From a virus: a stretch of 46,480 nt of DNA. Below, in pieces: positions 27,903 through 37,122 of this stretch. Position 1 is the first letter of the stretch, and each line of letters opens with the position of its first letter. Made by a program: the position numbers and the translations under genes. Location: IMG/VR virus record IMGVR_UViG_3300036781_000198, positions 1 to 46,480 of that record; one strand, given 5' to 3'. Below the pieces are notes generated by a model, which did not search any database, was not told the origin of the DNA, and saw nothing but the letters and a program-made list of their open reading frames with translations.

Positions 27903-29872
27903 TAGTATTTACCCCTTTCCATTTTAGCCCCTGCATTTTTTATCATTCTCATTAACTCGTCTGCATTGTCACGAAGTAATTTTACGAAGTCTTCTTTATT
28001 GGCCCCCACTCCAAGGGTAACCACCGGCGCGTAATGTATAGTGATACCACCGGCGCCACGGCCTGAATTAGCCCCCAGGGAGCGACCACCGCCCGCAGTG
28101 GACGATAACCCTACCGCCTTAGACATTGCGTTAACCATAGGCCCCGGACGCATTGCCCCGGCTATTGTTTCAATGATCTTAACTTTATGCAGGTCCTTAA
28201 AAGGGCCGGTCTTGGCCGGTGAGAATGGCAAAAAGTCCCGGACCTTCTGAACTATGCCCGCTATTGCTTCTACCGGCTTATTGGCCATTGACTTTACACC
28301 TTCCCAGATTGACTTAACAATATTTTTACCTGCATTATAGAAACGTGACCCCAAGTTCATGATTCTATTAGGCAGACCACTAAAGAAACTTATTATTTCA
28401 TTCCAGTAAACTACAATAAGCATAAGAGGCGCCAAAAGTATAGCGGCAATTCTCAATAACGGGTTATTGCTAAAGAATTTCTTTATTTCCGCTCGCCAGA
28501 TAATCAAGGCCGCAACTATGGCAATAAAAGCGAGGGCCAGCAAAACATAAGGGTTTGCAGCGCAGACAATATTAAAGGCTATCATTGCAGATTTTAATAT
28601 CATAAATATTTTCCATACCCCCATTAACATAAGGCCAGCCGAAACGACTGCAAGCATAAGCATAACCATTTTTGCCAGCTTTGGGTTAGCCTCAAAAAAG
28701 GCAGTTGTTGCGGCAAGTATTTTACCGAGTATGGTAAATATTTTTATAAGCGTAGGCGCAAGCGCTGCCCCCATTGTAGCAAGGAAGTTTGTAGCTGTAC
28801 CGGTAAGGGCTTCCCATTGATTTTTCAAGGAAGACATTTGTATATTTACCTTCTCGTCTAAAGTCGCCTGCCTGCTCATGGCGTCGGTCATCTCATTGAA
28901 GCCAGCAACGCCTTTGCTAACTAAGATATTCATAAAGTTTGCATCGGCGCCAGGACCCAAAAGCATACGAGTCAAGGCCCCTTGTTCTTCTACCCCTAAT
29001 CCTAGTTTTTTGATCTTATCAAATTGAACCATTAAATTTTCAACGCCCTTAAACTTCCCGGTTTTCTTATCTACAAAATCGACCTGTATTCCATATTTCC
29101 GTAATGCATCATTAAATGCGTTTACTTTTTCAGGGTTCGTGATTGAATTAAAAATTGATGTCATACCGGTACCGATAGTTTCACCGGACGCACCTGTTTT
29201 TACAAGCATGGCGTAAAGCGCAGACGTAGACTTCGCCGCAGCAAGCCCTTGAATTCCCAGTAGTTTTAAGGAGCCCGCAGAACGTGCAAAAGCAAAACCC
29301 ATTTCTGAAGCGTCAACCCCTAGCTGCCTGGTCCTGGCAATGGTGTCCATGAACTTAATCATTTCGTTGTCTGCTATGCCTGTGGCTTCCTTCATTTTTG
29401 CAGCAAACTTACCAGCTTCGTCGTATGGCATTTTAATTGCAACGGCCAAATAGGCGGCAGACTTACCAACGCCATTTAAAACACTGTCGGCGCTAATGCC
29501 GGTTTGCTCCATAGTATTAAACATATTGAGAATGTCGGCAGTGGTACCAGGTAGATAATCGGAAAGGTCTTTTGCTAATTTTGTAGAAGCTTCAAACTGC
29601 TTAGTATCCATAATACCGCCGTCCCTGGTCATTGTAGACTGTAGGTTCTTCGCAGCTTCGTCTAGGTCGGCAAAAGCTTGTTCAGTTTTTACGATTGCGT
29701 TAACGCCCACCATACCGGCGCCAATAAGGCCGACGCCTGAAGCGAATTCGCTGCGTGCATGGTTTTTTAAATCCGTCAGCTCCTTTTTACTTTTTCCTAC
29801 TGCCGCCTGTATCTCCCTACTCATTTGATCGTAGGCAGTTAACATTATGGCTATTTTAAGAAGATTGTTCAT
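27902..29872 (-). CDS. tape measure protein
   Basis: The product is 656 aa. The N-terminus has the tape-measure pattern (YDQMSREIQAAVGKSKKEL, then EQAFADLDEAAKNLQST, ATGIADNEMIKFMDTIARTRQLG). Two hydrophobic blocks (about residues 400-425 and 435-460, plus one near 480) can become membrane-inserted during DNA ejection. The C-terminus is Gly-rich (SSTAGGGRSLGANSGRGAGGI). This length suggests a tail of roughly 90-100 nm by the usual length rule (inference). It overlaps the small chaperone ORF by 17 bases. Confidence 0.92.
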   Translation of the reverse strand: MNNLLKIAIMLTAYDQMSREIQAAVGKSKKELTDLKNHARSEFASGVGLIGAGMVGVNAIVKTEQAFADLDEAAKNLQSTMTRDGGIMDTKQFEASTKLAKDLSDYLPGTTADILNMFNTMEQTGISADSVLNGVGKSAAYLAVAIKMPYDEAGKFAAKMKEATGIADNEMIKFMDTIARTRQLGVDASEMGFAFARSAGSLKLLGIQGLAAAKSTSALYAMLVKTGASGETIGTGMTSIFNSITNPEKVNAFNDALRKYGIQVDFVDKKTGKFKGVENLMVQFDKIKKLGLGVEEQGALTRMLLGPGADANFMNILVSKGVAGFNEMTDAMSRQATLDEKVNIQMSSLKNQWEALTGTATNFLATMGAALAPTLIKIFTILGKILAATTAFFEANPKLAKMVMLMLAVVSAGLMLMGVWKIFMILKSAMIAFNIVCAANPYVLLALAFIAIVAALIIWRAEIKKFFSNNPLLRIAAILLAPLMLIVVYWNEIISFFSGLPNRIMNLGSRFYNAGKNIVKSIWEGVKSMANKPVEAIAGIVQKVRDFLPFSPAKTGPFKDLHKVKIIETIAGAMRPGPMVNAMSKAVGLSSTAGGGRSLGANSGRGAGGITIHYAPVVTLGVGANKEDFVKLLRDNADELMRMIKNAGAKMERGKY

Positions 29873-30011
29873 TAGGGGCCTTATTTATTTCTTTGTGTAT
29901 CTTTAGCGCCTCATGGTACCAGAAAAGACAGTCGCTTACAGATTGTTCGAACCAATATTCTAAGGGGCAATTTGAAAAATGCGCAAGGAACATTAAGTCC
30001 CCTGCGCTCAT
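29856..30011 (-). CDS. small second tail assembly chaperone (gpE'-like)
   Basis: The product is 51 aa. Its ATG overlaps the stop of the 98-aa chaperone as ATGA. It reads MSAGDLMFLAHFSNCPLEYW and continues with a charged helix, like the second member of phage tail chaperone pairs (P2 E', Mu gp42-type). In many phages this is made by -1 frameshift. Here the ATGA overlap suggests re-initiation instead, because I see no good slippery heptamer. It ends inside the start of the tape-measure gene. Confidence 0.75.
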   Translation of the reverse strand: MSAGDLMFLAHFSNCPLEYWFEQSVSDCLFWYHEALKIHKEINKAPNEQSS

Positions 30012-30304
30012 TGCTTTGCGTCACCTGAAGAATTGAATTCAGCCATTAGCGCCAATACGTCCCAGCCGTCCATTTCTTCCACATCTTCCATAATAACGGT
30101 TCTACCGTCGAATGTAGTTGTTAACGCAATCAGTGCAAATAAATATCTTTCGGTTTCGGTACCGACAAGTTTTTGAGACTCCCGGATATGTCGGCCCTTA
30201 AAAATTCCAATAACGGCAGTTACCCCGGAAGGCAATACCTTCGTTCTTGCTGCGGGTATTTTTTTAACAGGTGCTTCCCCCTGTGCTTTTGTTAATTCAT
30301 CCAT
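30008..30304 (-). CDS. tail assembly chaperone (Mu gp41-like)
   Basis: The product is 98 aa. It contains LPSGVTAVIGIFKGRHIRESQKLVG and FALIALTTTFDGRTVIMEDVEEMDGWDVLALMAEF, matching the gp41 tail-assembly family. It wraps the tape-measure protein during tail building. It lies between the tube and tape-measure genes, the standard position. Confidence 0.88.
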   Translation of the reverse strand: MDELTKAQGEAPVKKIPAARTKVLPSGVTAVIGIFKGRHIRESQKLVGTETERYLFALIALTTTFDGRTVIMEDVEEMDGWDVLALMAEFNSSGDAKQ

Positions 30305-30325
30305 TTTGTCTATTGTTTAAAAAAA

Positions 30326-30850
30326 TTAAATTCCAAGGTTGGCCCTGTATTTAGCCATTAGGTCGACCCCGTTAGCTTTGTAGATGTTGGCCATAATATC
30401 TATTTCGATAATTTCCTCGCCGTTAATTTCTTGCTTGAAAGCAAGAACGTTTAGGGTAGTTTCCAGCTCGACGTTGTCATGTTGCTTGAAATTTCCTAAT
30501 GGGAAATCTTTGTATTGAGCTGTAACAGTCAATACCATTGGGGACTCAGCGCCCCGCCCGGCTGAATTATATTCTTCTACAGAAGCACGAATCTGAATAT
30601 TAACAGTCTTCGTAAAGTCTGCATTCTTTTTAAGAACGTCAGCATAAAACGAATTCCATTTTATTTTCATTTCCATTTTTTCTATACCGCTAAAATGCTC
30701 CATAGTAGCAATCATACCGATTGCTTTATGTTCAGAAGTCTTAGTCTTAACCGTCGGCAAAGAAAATTCTTCAGCACGACCTAAAAATGAACTACCGTCA
30801 ATATATATATTGGCGTTAGTTGTTCTATTAATTGCAATTTTCTGACCCAT
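30326..30850 (-). CDS. tail tube protein (P2 FII-like)
   Basis: The product is 174 aa. The N-terminus (NANIYIDGSSFLGRAEEFSLPTV) and GIEKMEMKIKWNSF match the major tail tube of P2-like contractile tails. It forms the inner tube through which DNA passes. It follows the sheath gene by 4 bases. Confidence 0.92.
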   Translation of the reverse strand: MGQKIAINRTTNANIYIDGSSFLGRAEEFSLPTVKTKTSEHKAIGMIATMEHFSGIEKMEMKIKWNSFYADVLKKNADFTKTVNIQIRASVEEYNSAGRGAESPMVLTVTAQYKDFPLGNFKQHDNVELETTLNVLAFKQEINGEEIIEIDIMANIYKANGVDLMAKYRANLGI

Positions 30851-30854
30851 TGGA

Positions 30855-32288
30855 TTAAACGGTTATAAGTTGAGAAAGTAAAGACGTATCTACAAAAGTC
30901 TGGAAGGTAATTTTTTCCAATGGAGTAGGACCCATTATAATAACGGTAAAAGTTGCATGACCTGCGGCCAGCTCGTCGACTGAGTTTACACCTGGGTCAA
31001 AGATACATTTAGAGCCCGGAAGCAATGCGCCCCTTTGTATCAATATACTGATAAACCCATTTACTGAAGCTCTTACACTGTCTAAAGTAGCCTGGTTTAT
31101 TGGCTGGTCCATATATGGCACCATTGCTGCGCTGATTGAGTCTTCTACAATATCCTTTATTCTTTGGATATTAAGGAAGTTCACCGCCTGGGTATCGCTT
31201 GGGAACATTGCAGACCTGTTACCGAATGTTCTGGTTCCGGTTCCGAATGCATTGAAATAAGTAACAATACCCGCAGCGTTCAATTGCTGATTTTGCGCCG
31301 TTGAATCTTCAAGGCTGCAAGTGATAACTCTTTCAGGTGAAATTATTTTGCCTATTTCTTTATTTGACGGCGAAGTCCAGTAACCATTATCTTTGTCATT
31401 GGCAGAAATTACACCGGCCATTAATGAGCTATACCATTCTAATTTAGTGGCACCTACTGCGGCCCTTGGGTCTGGGTCAGCGACATTAAAAAGAGGGAAT
31501 AATAGGAAGCTTCGCGAGTTCGCTACATTCCAGCCAAAAGCCCCGGAAGGACCACGGCCAGCGATTGCACCGGCTACGGTTGTTCCCGCAGGTGCGTCGA
31601 TTAGTCCTACACCCTTATATGCGTTCTCATAAGTCAGCATAGCGGCAGACACCGCAGGCAAGGAAGAATACCCAGGACAAATAAATAACTTTGGTTTGAA
31701 GCCAAATAAGTTTAGAATTAAATCTATACACTTTAAACCTGTTCTCGCTTCGCTCGTCCCGTCAACCGTTCCGATAATCTGAGAAGTTGAAATAGTAGTA
31801 GCGTCAAGTTTATGATATACCATTTTCGCGTTTCCGTCTGGTATACTGGTCGCATTTAAAACGGTACCGTTTCCGAATTCGTCCAGTGTGTAATCTGTGC
31901 CCAAGCTATAGGTAATTGACAGGTCGGTATTTTTTACTGCTGCAGGCGTAGCGCCTACGGGCGCATAAGCAGATTTGAATTTACCATTTAAAACCACAAT
32001 CGTTTCCGAGGCTATTGCCGCAACGTTTGCGGTTGAATCAAAAGTATTGATAACAATAACAATACCTGAACCCATAGAAAAAATTGAGTCAAGCGCTTCA
32101 GGAATATTGAAGCCAGGAAGACGAGCGCCAAAAGCTGCGGCCTCTGTCGGATTTGTTACAAGCGTAGGAACGTTAACCGGTCCAATTGGTGCAATACCTG
32201 TTAAAATAATTATCGAAGAAGGCACCGCCTGAATAGTTCGGGGGCCAACTCTTAAAGTGACGGTTTCGAAGCCATGTAAAAAATTCAT
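30855..32288 (-). CDS. tail sheath protein (P2 FI / Mu gpL-like)
   Basis: The product is 477 aa. It shows the sheath features VPSSIIILTGIAPIGPVN near the N-terminus, then a variable insertion. The conserved core follows (FICPGYSSLPAVSAAMLTY, GRGPSGAFGWNVANS, GYWTSPSNKEIGKI, LNAAGIVTYFN, NIQRIKDIVEDSISAAMVPYMDQ). This defines a contractile tail. It lies at the head of the tail module. Confidence 0.94.
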   Translation of the reverse strand: MNFLHGFETVTLRVGPRTIQAVPSSIIILTGIAPIGPVNVPTLVTNPTEAAAFGARLPGFNIPEALDSIFSMGSGIVIVINTFDSTANVAAIASETIVVLNGKFKSAYAPVGATPAAVKNTDLSITYSLGTDYTLDEFGNGTVLNATSIPDGNAKMVYHKLDATTISTSQIIGTVDGTSEARTGLKCIDLILNLFGFKPKLFICPGYSSLPAVSAAMLTYENAYKGVGLIDAPAGTTVAGAIAGRGPSGAFGWNVANSRSFLLFPLFNVADPDPRAAVGATKLEWYSSLMAGVISANDKDNGYWTSPSNKEIGKIISPERVITCSLEDSTAQNQQLNAAGIVTYFNAFGTGTRTFGNRSAMFPSDTQAVNFLNIQRIKDIVEDSISAAMVPYMDQPINQATLDSVRASVNGFISILIQRGALLPGSKCIFDPGVNSVDELAAGHATFTVIIMGPTPLEKITFQTFVDTSLLSQLITV

Positions 32289-32345
32289 AGAGACAGGGTT
32301 TAAATGTTGGTTACAATATAAATGATTTTTGTTATACTAGCAAAT

Positions 32346-32810
32346 TTAAATTTCTATAAGGACGTCTAACAGGCTGGAATAGTCTACCCCGTCCAGTATG
32401 CCCTTTTCATTCAATTCCATTATTTTAGCCTTTGGAAGCGGCTTGTAGTCCCATTCGATTAATTCTTCATTCATTTTTTTAACGGCTTCTTGTCTTTCCT
32501 CGGCCCTTTCTGGGTCAAACTTATTACCCCACTGGGTACCTTCTGCAAGCTCCAGGTTCGCGTCAAAAGGAATATCTTTTACAATCATACCCTTTGAATT
32601 AACAAGAACTTTTACGGGCTCTCCAGAACCGTCTTTTACGATAAACGAATTTTCAATTTCCTTAAATCTGGCTGACCAATCTTCGATTTTCAACCTAACC
32701 CTGAATAGATTTAAATTCAGTTCATACCCCAGGCCGTGCCCCTTAAGCAGAATTAATTTTTCAAGTGCTTGCCTTTGTTCAATCGCTTTTGATATATTTC
32801 TTTTGATCAT
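32346..32810 (-). CDS. unknown protein before the sheath
   Basis: The product is 154 aa, helical and charged (RQALEKLILLKGHGLGYELN; EERQEAVKKMNEELIEWDYK). No family is recognised. It lies between the NlpC/P60-like gene and the sheath, separated from the sheath by 57 bases, and may be a structural or assembly factor. Confidence 0.6.
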   Translation of the reverse strand: MIKRNISKAIEQRQALEKLILLKGHGLGYELNLNLFRVRLKIEDWSARFKEIENSFIVKDGSGEPVKVLVNSKGMIVKDIPFDANLELAEGTQWGNKFDPERAEERQEAVKKMNEELIEWDYKPLPKAKIMELNEKGILDGVDYSSLLDVLIEI

Positions 32811-32835
32811 AATTATTTTTTTTGATAAATATAAT

Positions 32836-33309
32836 TTAAAGTTTACCGTTATCCAAATTCCTTGGAGTCCATAGCCAGGGCGAAGGCTTTTTACATAGTA
32901 TTGCTATAAACTGAGCGCATTGCACTTTTTTATTTGCTTTGTCGCCTTTTGGTCCTATCCATAAATCAAACACCTGGTAGATTAATTGATAAAACATAGT
33001 TCCTAAGAAATTGTACTCAGTCCAGCCAGCCATAGATAAAGCCTTATGCCTCGCGAAGCCTGCGTCATAATCAGCAAATGGCTCAATGAACGAATAAGTA
33101 TAACCAGGACGAAACCACTTATCTAATGGCGTAATTATTACACGGCGCCAAGCCTCGAATACATAAGGTTCATTGTCAATATAAATAATTATTGCTGCGT
33201 GATTTTTTGTAACGCCATTGAAATACCTTACGCAAACAGAAAGGTAAGTTTTTAATTTCAATGGATTAAATGGCGTTCGTTCCCGAATGATTGTTCCTTC
33301 TTTTCTCAT
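32836..33309 (-). CDS. circularly permuted NlpC/P60-like cysteine hydrolase
   Basis: The product is 157 aa. A His comes first (NHAAIIIYIDNEPYVFEAW, His37), and the candidate nucleophile Cys comes later (KKVQCAQFIAIL, Cys131). This order is that of the permuted YiiX/LRAT-type branch of the papain-like fold. Such proteins cut peptide or ester bonds in cell-wall or lipid substrates. No signal peptide is present. Its place among fibre and tail genes suggests a virion or adsorption role and not host lysis. It overlaps the 146-aa gene by 4 bases. Confidence 0.6.
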   Translation of the reverse strand: MRKEGTIIRERTPFNPLKLKTYLSVCVRYFNGVTKNHAAIIIYIDNEPYVFEAWRRVIITPLDKWFRPGYTYSFIEPFADYDAGFARHKALSMAGWTEYNFLGTMFYQLIYQVFDLWIGPKGDKANKKVQCAQFIAILCKKPSPWLWTPRNLDNGKL

Positions 33310-33746
33310 AATTCGTAAGTATCAAAAGCTCCTTTGTTTGCCTGGTCCTGTATATTAGCGTCTAATACGTCCCAGAGAATTTGAGGCAATGTAAAAGCGT
33401 AATACCAGTACATGTATTCGGGTATAGAATTTAAAGGATAGTGGGCTGGCGTAAGCTCTACGTTATTCTCGTCGTAGGTGGCAGGTATCAATTGAACCCT
33501 TGTTCCATTACCATCTACGTACCTATTCATATTAGCCTCTAATACTACCTGGTCGTCCGGGGCAATTTGAGGCAGTGATATTTCTGCGCCATTAAGTTCT
33601 ATTACGTGAATCCTGGAAACAATTATTTGAATAATCTTTTGTTTCTCATTATGGCCGTGGCCTTCATATAGTACATACCTTTTAACTGGCTGCCCTTCTA
33701 CGCTGTCAATTTTTGGATGATTAGAAATAGGTTTCCTTTGTGCCAT
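33306..33746 (-). CDS. unknown protein in the fibre region
   Basis: The product is 146 aa with beta-strand-like repeats (KIIQIIVSRIHVIELNGAEISL) and an aromatic stretch (EYMYWYYAFTLPQILWDVLD). No family is recognised. It lies between the autotransporter-like fibre and the NlpC/P60-like gene and may be a fibre-associated factor. Confidence 0.55.
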   Translation of the reverse strand: MAQRKPISNHPKIDSVEGQPVKRYVLYEGHGHNEKQKIIQIIVSRIHVIELNGAEISLPQIAPDDQVVLEANMNRYVDGNGTRVQLIPATYDENNVELTPAHYPLNSIPEYMYWYYAFTLPQILWDVLDANIQDQANKGAFDTYEL

Positions 33747-33751
33747 AATTT

Positions 33752-34996
33752 TTATACAACTATTATTTGATATTTTTTATTTACTGTATCGTGAAAAAAA
33801 GTTATTGTTCTTCCTGTACTGTTTGTTCCTAATGTTAATGCTGTTACAGTCCCCGTACCCGTATATGTTATTATGTCATACGTACCAGTATTCAATGAGG
33901 CATCTGGAAAATTAGCGGTTCCCCTTATTGTTACATTTCCAGTTACCGCAATTTTTGAAACAGTTGAGCCACTTGTACGAACTGTAACAAATCCAGACGC
34001 TCCTAGAATAAGAGTATTAGTAAATGTAAATGTTCCGGGTGTGCTTACTCCATCACTTGCCTCTATTGTTCCGGTAGAAGGTAATGTCGTTGCTTTTGCT
34101 ACACTTCCATTACCTTTTATACTTAATCCTGTAATAGTGCCTGTTGAACTTGTTATACTACCTGTTATAATAAACACAGGATTGTTAATTGAAGGTGCTA
34201 TATTTCCAGTACCAGAGTGAGTACCGGAAATTTTATGAGTGCCAGAAGTAAAACTCAACGTGCCAGACAATGTAATACTGCCTGAATATTCAAGAGTAGA
34301 AGAACCATTTGCGGTACAGTTTAAAGCAATAGAGCCGGAAATTGTACCAGAAAAAACACAATTTCCGGAAGACGATAATTTAGAGCTTGTAGCTACAACG
34401 CTCATATTTCTTGCGCTTGTTATACCTGATGTAAAATTTAAAGTTCCCCCATTAAAAACAATAGCGTTTGAAGAATCCCCTAAAGCTGTGTCTGCACCAC
34501 AGCCAAGTGTCCCCGCAGTGATAGTAATGGTAGCTATAAAAGTATTTAGCCCTGAAAGCGTTAGTGTGCCTGCGCCTGCTTTTATAAAATCAGAAATAGT
34601 ACCGCTAAATATTCCGCTCATTGATAAAATACCGGTATCTTTTGTTAATGTTATAGATTGCATAAAAACACAATCCGCACTTATACTTAAAGTATTTGAA
34701 TTACCAGCCGTAAAAGTTATGGCACATGTTGTTTTACTATTAAAATATATTTTTTTCCCCGCTGACGCGAGGATAGTAATTGCCCCCCCTGTATAATTCA
34801 AAAATAAATTTCTTAATGTAACATGATCGTTTATAGTTATTACCCTACCTGAAGTTAGAACATTGGCTATTGTTGCGTCCCTATCATAACCACCGGGAAC
34901 GTTCTGAGGTGTCCAATTGGAAGCTGTAAACCAAGTACCATTAGCGTCTACATTCCAATTTATTGTTCTTACGTCAGGAGTTATTAAATACCTCAT
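33752..34996 (-). CDS. beta-helical fibre protein with autotransporter-type repeats
   Basis: The product is 414 aa, rich in Thr, Ser, Gly and Ile. It contains KAGAGTLTLSGLNTF, then TITAGTLGCGADTALGDSS, then NAIVFNGGTLNF. This is the autotransporter-associated beta-strand repeat (PATR) pattern of bacterial adhesins. Other repeats (SGTISGS, SSTGTITGLS) continue the beta-helix. No autotransporter barrel or signal peptide is present, so it should be virion-borne. It overlaps the upstream fibre gene as ATGA. Its source may be a bacterial surface-protein gene (inference). Confidence 0.75.
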   Translation of the reverse strand: MRYLITPDVRTINWNVDANGTWFTASNWTPQNVPGGYDRDATIANVLTSGRVITINDHVTLRNLFLNYTGGAITILASAGKKIYFNSKTTCAITFTAGNSNTLSISADCVFMQSITLTKDTGILSMSGIFSGTISDFIKAGAGTLTLSGLNTFIATITITAGTLGCGADTALGDSSNAIVFNGGTLNFTSGITSARNMSVVATSSKLSSSGNCVFSGTISGSIALNCTANGSSTLEYSGSITLSGTLSFTSGTHKISGTHSGTGNIAPSINNPVFIITGSITSSTGTITGLSIKGNGSVAKATTLPSTGTIEASDGVSTPGTFTFTNTLILGASGFVTVRTSGSTVSKIAVTGNVTIRGTANFPDASLNTGTYDIITYTGTGTVTALTLGTNSTGRTITFFHDTVNKKYQIIVV

Positions 34997-37122
34997 CTTG
35001 TCATTGATATTGTAGACCTTAATTTTACCGGCGAAGCTGCGCTCGTCACTATTATAGAAACTTCGTCACCTATAGAAATAGAGTTAGCTGAAATTGCATC
35101 TATGTCCTGCGGGGTGCTTGTAACACTTATAGTAGTTACCGAACCAGTCCAGGTTATAGGGGTAGAATTTATATTTATCTGTATTGTGCAAGTTCCCGAA
35201 GTTACCTTTAAACCTTTAAGAGAATTTATTGTCTCAGCAAAAGTTTTTTTAGAAACAAGGTAATAAGTGTCATTTGTAGGCCCCTCTAAAACAAACTGAA
35301 AACCTTCTTTTAATCCGACAATACTGCCGGGAGTTGTCAGCGTAACACCTGCGGCAAAAGCTACATTTTGCGCCTGGTCTAAAGTAAACCCCAGGGTTAA
35401 GGCGCCTGCCGAATTCATAGTATATAATTCCAGTTTGGCGGGCGTTATACCTGTGCTTATAGTTCCCACAGACGTAACCCTGACCGCAGCGCAATTTAAA
35501 AAGTTTGTGCCATCGTGCGCCCAGGAATTAACATTCGAAATAATATCAGCCGTTACTATAGTGGTAGGTAAGGCATACGTACCCCTGGCCTTTCGCATAT
35601 TGGCCTGTGAGCTGTTTGTGCCAGTGCTATATTGATCTAAAATAGTGCCGCGAGGCGTAGACGTTCCGGTTTCAACTACATGAAATTTAGCGCCCGGCGC
35701 TGACGCATTACCGATCATAATACCGCCGGTAGAATAATAAATATCTGAACCGGTTGTCGTCCATTGAGAAGACGCAGCCCCCCAGCGCAAGCCGGTTGTT
35801 TGCGTGCTGTCTGCAAACAAAACGTAACCGTCGGTTCCCGCAGCGAGTCGCGCGTTAGTTGTACTATAAATATAAATATCTCCCTTTGTTGTAAGAGGGG
35901 AAGACGTAGGAAAAGCAACCCAGGACCTAACGCCGCCGGTTGTTGATACCAGCGCATAGCCATTGCTTGCAGGTGTCCCCAGTACTGGTTCATAAGCTAC
36001 CAGGTCGGACACCCTGGCAATAGTCCCCGAACCGTCTGGAAATTCCAGTGTCGCAATTCCTGACGAAACGTTCGTAGTTTTAAAGAACCCAAAGAAGCCC
36101 GCACCTGTGCCGACCCCTAACCCGTTTGTTCTTGACTGCCAGTTTACAATTGTATTACCTGACGAATCCTTTAGCAACCTTGTTGATATTGCGGCTGATA
36201 TAACCGACCCGTCATATATAGAACCTACATTTTTTATGTCATGCGCCCCCATTAATATATCCCCTGTCATTGTACCACCGGCAAGCGGTAAGTATGCCGA
36301 TAAATCAGAGGTTAATGCTATAGTGCCGGTTGCATTAGGTGCGGTTAAAGTTCTATGCCCGGTTAATGACAGTAAAGACAATGTTAAATAATCAGATATA
36401 CCAGGGGCTTTAAAATCCCAGCCGTCGCGGCTGCCATTGGTAGCAAAGTAACCGGTAACAATTGCATTTTCCTCAATAGAAAACCCAGTACTTGACCCCG
36501 ACGCGGTTAACCCGCCTTTGTTAAGTAAAATATATTTATCTGTTACCTCGACATTGGTAACCTGGTTACTGAAGACAGAGCCTTGTATCACGACTTGCGC
36601 ACCTGACCAGCCAATATTTATTATATCAGCGTTTGAGGTTCCTATATTCAGGACGTCACTACCACCGGTTGCGGTAACATCTACGCCACCGTCTGCCTTT
36701 ATAACCTGGGTAAAACTTTTTATTCCCGTAATGCTTTGAGAAGACCCCAAATAAACGACCGTTCCAAGTGTTGAATTAATGGTAGCTATATCGGCCACTG
36801 CGGCAGCTATTGCGGTCGTATGTGCATTGATTTGCGCCTGGGCCTTACCGAAACCCTGCAAAACGTTGTCAGTGTCTACAATGGCCGCATTTGCCCCCAC
36901 AGTATAGCCCGTTAATAACTTATCTTGCTTCAGTGCCAGGTTAGCGGCAATTTCCTGTAAAGTGTCAAGGTCTGAGGGAGCCAGGCCAATAAGGGCGGCG
37001 ATAGCGCTATCGACGTAGGAGGTCGTAGCTATAGAAGCAACCGGAATATTTGCAACAATTTCACCGGCAGAATTTACCCGGACAAAATTATCCGGTGTTA
37101 TTACTTGCGCTTCTATTAACAT
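34993..37122 (-). CDS. long tail fibre protein
   Basis: The product is 709 aa. The N-terminal part has attachment-type repeats (VASIATTSYVDSAIAALIGLAPSDL and DLDTLQEIAANLALKQDK), typical of phage fibres. The shaft is Gly/Thr/Ala-rich with internal repeats, for example LSAYLPLAGGTMTGDI near 280, which is the common fibre 'GGTMTG' motif. The C-terminus looks beta-rich and may bind host. It overlaps the pectate-lyase-like fibre by one base and is followed by the PATR fibre. Confidence 0.85.
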   Translation of the reverse strand: MLIEAQVITPDNFVRVNSAGEIVANIPVASIATTSYVDSAIAALIGLAPSDLDTLQEIAANLALKQDKLLTGYTVGANAAIVDTDNVLQGFGKAQAQINAHTTAIAAAVADIATINSTLGTVVYLGSSQSITGIKSFTQVIKADGGVDVTATGGSDVLNIGTSNADIINIGWSGAQVVIQGSVFSNQVTNVEVTDKYILLNKGGLTASGSSTGFSIEENAIVTGYFATNGSRDGWDFKAPGISDYLTLSLLSLTGHRTLTAPNATGTIALTSDLSAYLPLAGGTMTGDILMGAHDIKNVGSIYDGSVISAAISTRLLKDSSGNTIVNWQSRTNGLGVGTGAGFFGFFKTTNVSSGIATLEFPDGSGTIARVSDLVAYEPVLGTPASNGYALVSTTGGVRSWVAFPTSSPLTTKGDIYIYSTTNARLAAGTDGYVLFADSTQTTGLRWGAASSQWTTTGSDIYYSTGGIMIGNASAPGAKFHVVETGTSTPRGTILDQYSTGTNSSQANMRKARGTYALPTTIVTADIISNVNSWAHDGTNFLNCAAVRVTSVGTISTGITPAKLELYTMNSAGALTLGFTLDQAQNVAFAAGVTLTTPGSIVGLKEGFQFVLEGPTNDTYYLVSKKTFAETINSLKGLKVTSGTCTIQININSTPITWTGSVTTISVTSTPQDIDAISANSISIGDEVSIIVTSAASPVKLRSTISMTR

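Noticed and set aside
29990-30020. Programmed -1 frameshift between the two tail chaperones
   Set aside because: No convincing X-XXY-YYZ slippery site was found. The second ORF has its own ATG overlapping the stop, so re-initiation is simpler.
34239-34796. Plus-strand 185-codon ORF opposite the PATR fibre gene
   Set aside because: It is antisense to a gene with clear repeats. Its low-complexity Val/Pro-rich sequence mirrors the fibre's repeats.
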